DNA from: Flavihumibacter petaseus NBRC 106054
GTDB lineage: Bacteria > Bacteroidota > Bacteroidia > Chitinophagales > Chitinophagaceae
Length of the DNA stretch: 64,000 bases
Direction of reading: 5' to 3'
Assembly: GCF_000974785.1 (NCBI RefSeq)
Contig: NZ_BBWV01000003.1
Coordinates: 806,001 to 870,000, forward strand
The notes beneath the pieces are model-generated. The model saw nothing but the letters and a program-made list of their open reading frames with translations. It was not told the DNA's origin and searched no databases. A program made the position numbers and the translations under genes. This document shows, in pieces, positions 62,206 to 64,000 of the stretch (positions are counted from its first letter, which is position 1; every line of letters begins with the position of its first letter).

Positions 62206-63015
62206 ATGAAAAGAACTGTCACCCTTCTGCTGTCAGCAGCAGTAACCTTTGCCGCATTGTCGGCCTGTACTGATGATGAAGAAAAGCCGACTGTTGGCAA
62301 TACTTATGTATTGGTGCATGGCGCCTGGCAGGCTCCCTATGTGTGGGATGCCGTTGCGGCAGACCTGACAGCTAAAGGCAACAAGGTGATCACCGTCGAA
62401 CTGCCGGGCCACGGATCGGATTCCACGCCCGCCCATACCCTCAGTCTGGACGCGTACACCGCCAAAGTAACTGACGCCATTTCAGCCACCAGCGATACGG
62501 TGATACTAGTCGGCCACAGTATGGGCGGCATGGTGATCAGCAATACCGCAGAGAGACTTCCGTCCCGGATCAAAAAGCTCGTATATATCGGCGCATTTCT
62601 CCCGGAGAACGGGCAATCCCTGGCCGACCTGGCCTTTTCTGATCCGGCGTCACAACTGGGACCGAAACTGATAGAGGCACCTGATCACCTTACACTCGAT
62701 GTAAAACAGGACAGCCTCACTTATCTCTTCATTAACGACGGTACTGAAGAAGGCAAAAAAAGCGTGCTGGATCATTATCGTGCGGAACCCGCTATTCCCT
62801 TTGGTAACAAGGTTGCCCTATCCGGCGAAAACTTCGGTTCGGTTAGCAAAGTCTACATTAAAACCCTGCAGGATATTGTGATCAGTCCCGCCCTGCAGGA
62901 CCGCATGATTCAGAAAGCAGGAATTACAAAAGTGTATGAGGTGAACACCAGCCATTCACCTTTCCTGGCCCAGCCGCACGCAGTGTCTGATTTTCTGCTG
63001 AAGATCGGTGAATAA
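62206..63015 (+). CDS. Alpha/beta hydrolase lipoprotein (esterase-like)
   Basis: A 269-residue lipoprotein (LSACTDDEE) with a complete alpha/beta hydrolase fold: the oxyanion loop YVLVHGAWQAPYVWD, LPGHGSD, the nucleophile elbow VGHSMGGMVI (Ser near residue 107), and a late His in NTSHSPFLAQPH. It resembles the salicylate/methylketone esterase type hydrolases, which are normally cytosolic, so the lipid anchor is unusual. Between the cupin and the ABM-protein genes with gaps of 45 and 16 bases. Substrate unknown; hydrolysis of an ester or lactone linked to the cupins and CMD protein is inference. Confidence 0.92.
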   Translation: MKRTVTLLLSAAVTFAALSACTDDEEKPTVGNTYVLVHGAWQAPYVWDAVAADLTAKGNKVITVELPGHGSDSTPAHTLSLDAYTAKVTDAISATSDTVILVGHSMGGMVISNTAERLPSRIKKLVYIGAFLPENGQSLADLAFSDPASQLGPKLIEAPDHLTLDVKQDSLTYLFINDGTEEGKKSVLDHYRAEPAIPFGNKVALSGENFGSVSKVYIKTLQDIVISPALQDRMIQKAGITKVYEVNTSHSPFLAQPHAVSDFLLKIGE

Positions 63016-63031
63016 CGCTAAAGATTAAACC

Positions 63032-63766
63032 ATGTCAAAGCAACAGGTTATTCAACGCTCCGGAATATTCTTCCTGTCAGTTATCGGGATACTCATGCTT
63101 CATCAGCAGGCCATTGCACAGCAGGTTGCCAGGCTGACCCGGTACGAAGTGAAGCCAGCCAATGAATCAGCGTTTCGGGAAGCATTGCGGTCGTATGTGC
63201 TGCAGTCACTCAGCAGTGAAAACAACATCATGTCTGAAGCGTATCAGGAACAGGATACTGCGGGTGTCTTATGGCTCATCGAAAGGTGGAAGGATCAGGG
63301 GGCTTTAGATATTGCTGCCGCAGGTATTGCATTCAAAGCCATTCAGAATGTAGCAGGGAATGCCCTGGTGCAGCCGGCGAAGATCCTGTTCGTGCAGGAC
63401 CTGGAACCGCTTACCAAAGAACAATGGCGCAGGCAGCCGGGTAAGGAAGACAAGCCAATGACCATTATGTTGTTTGTGGATGCAAAGACTGGCACAGAGA
63501 ACCAGTTCAGGGAGACCTATCATAAGGCCATGCCGGAATTCCGCAGTGAAGCTGGTGTCATCAATTACCAGTTGTCGCAGCTGCAATCGGATAATACACA
63601 GTTTGTCACTTATGAGAAATTCAGGAACGAGGAGACGTTTCAGTATCATCTCCGGTTTCCCCCGATACAGCCCGTAATTGACTACCTGAATACCAGTATC
63701 AAAAAACAACCTTTCCAGGCCGGACTGCACCGGCTGATAGAATTTGCTCCTGAAAAACATAAATAA
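63032..63766 (+). CDS. Exported protein with two ABM (antibiotic biosynthesis monooxygenase-like) domains
   Basis: A 244-residue protein with a signal peptide (GILMLHQQAIAQ). Two ferredoxin-like ABM domains follow, about 32-125 (LTRYEVKPANESAFREALRS, GVLWLIERWKDQGALD) and 140-235 (MTIMLFVDAKTGTENQFRET, INYQLSQLQSDNTQFVTYEK). ABM proteins are usually cytosolic monooxygenases or haem-degrading or stress-related dimers; a secreted tandem form is unusual and may act as a pseudo-dimer. It continues the cupin/CMD/hydrolase operon, with the next gene only six bases away. Confidence 0.85.
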   Translation: MSKQQVIQRSGIFFLSVIGILMLHQQAIAQQVARLTRYEVKPANESAFREALRSYVLQSLSSENNIMSEAYQEQDTAGVLWLIERWKDQGALDIAAAGIAFKAIQNVAGNALVQPAKILFVQDLEPLTKEQWRRQPGKEDKPMTIMLFVDAKTGTENQFRETYHKAMPEFRSEAGVINYQLSQLQSDNTQFVTYEKFRNEETFQYHLRFPPIQPVIDYLNTSIKKQPFQAGLHRLIEFAPEKHK

Positions 63767-63772
63767 AACTCC

Positions 63773-64000
63773 ATGAAAAAGATCAGTCATCTTATCCTGG
63801 CAGGAATCGTCTGCAGCCTTGCTGTATCAGATGCCCGAAGCCAGGTAACGATAAAAACCAAAGCAATGAACAGTTATGAACTTTCCGTAGTGAACCAGTT
63901 GGGTTCCCCGGCCGTGGTGGTGAATATGCCAGTGTCGCAGTTGTTGAATGCGCCGGGTAATGAAGCCCTTAGGGCCTTCTTTTTTACGCCTGTAAAAGAT
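63773..64000 (+). CDS. Exported protein, N-terminal fragment cut by the window edge
   Basis: 76 codons are present. The signal peptide (ISHLILAGIVCSLAVSDARS) is cut before QVTIKTKAMN; the rest (YELSVVNQLGSPAVVVNMPV, NEALRAFFFTPVKD) is too short to name. It starts six bases after the ABM-protein gene and so belongs to the same operon. Confidence 0.75.
   Translation, partial: MKKISHLILAGIVCSLAVSDARSQVTIKTKAMNSYELSVVNQLGSPAVVVNMPVSQLLNAPGNEALRAFFFTPVKD

Overview
The window looks like chromosome from a Bacteroidota bacterium, most likely family Chitinophagaceae (Chitinophaga/Niastella/Flavihumibacter type). Evidence for this is three SusC/SusD pairs, a hybrid two-component system regulator, an ECF sigma/FecR pair feeding an STN-type SusC, GH92/GH76/GH125 enzymes, many lipoproteins with short Cys-containing signal peptides, almost no Shine-Dalgarno sequences, and promoter-like boxes of the Bacteroidota type (TAnnTTTG or TAnnTTGC). 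I see no rRNA, tRNA, CRISPR array, insertion sequence transposase or prophage gene.

Layout. 1-3.3 kb: the start of an SDR dehydrogenase divergent from mannonate dehydratase (uxuA), a DoxX membrane protein and a secreted M28 peptidase. 3.4-17.3 kb: an alpha-mannan utilisation locus made of ECF sigma, FecR anti-sigma, STN-SusC, SusD, a SusE-like binding lipoprotein, two GH76 endo-alpha-1,6-mannanases, a GH125 exo-alpha-1,6-mannosidase and a GH92 alpha-mannosidase. 17.4-33.3 kb: a second locus with a hybrid sensor/AraC regulator, SusC, SusD, two IPT/TIG lipoproteins, a clan GH-A hydrolase lipoprotein, a Tat-exported Gfo/Idh/MocA oxidoreductase and a DUF6807 (PmoA-like) protein. 33.3-36.5 kb: a fatty acid hydroxylase and a beta-barrel protein whose N-terminal half carries kinase-like motifs. 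37.1-44.8 kb: a third SusC/SusD locus with DUF5000-type and DUF4998-type binding lipoproteins and no enzymes. 45.2-50.5 kb: a DUF3445 haem N-demethylase-like protein and several envelope proteins of unknown role. 50.6-54.8 kb (minus strand): a small Cys-rich membrane protein, a TonB receptor and a Cys/His-rich beta-propeller lipoprotein, probably a metal-related system. 55.7-60.1 kb: a TPR histidine kinase and a sigma-54-type response regulator. 60.3-64 kb: an operon of 2TM protein, cupin, carboxymuconolactone decarboxylase-like protein, exported cupin, alpha/beta hydrolase lipoprotein, exported ABM-domain protein and a truncated exported protein.

How it fits together. In the mannan locus the surface GH76 and the SusCDE proteins should bind and cut the alpha-1,6 backbone of yeast-type mannan, GH92 should remove side-chain mannose, and periplasmic GH76 and GH125 should finish the backbone. 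The sigma/FecR/STN-SusC arrangement predicts a transport-coupled signal, while the second locus is more likely run by the adjacent hybrid regulator.

Most unusual signals. (1) A dispersed intergenic repeat with a conserved arm core (TGAAATGAGCCACCAG) occurs as two inverted pairs enclosing short tandem repeats, at 36.6-37.0 and 44.9-45.2 kb, bracketing the third SusC/D locus; a lone arm lies at 49.8 kb. (2) Three perfect palindromes in 46 bases lie just after the sigma-54-type regulator and before the cupin operon. (3) The minus-strand TonB/propeller/small Cys protein cluster. (4) The kinase-like N-terminus fused to a BamA-type barrel.
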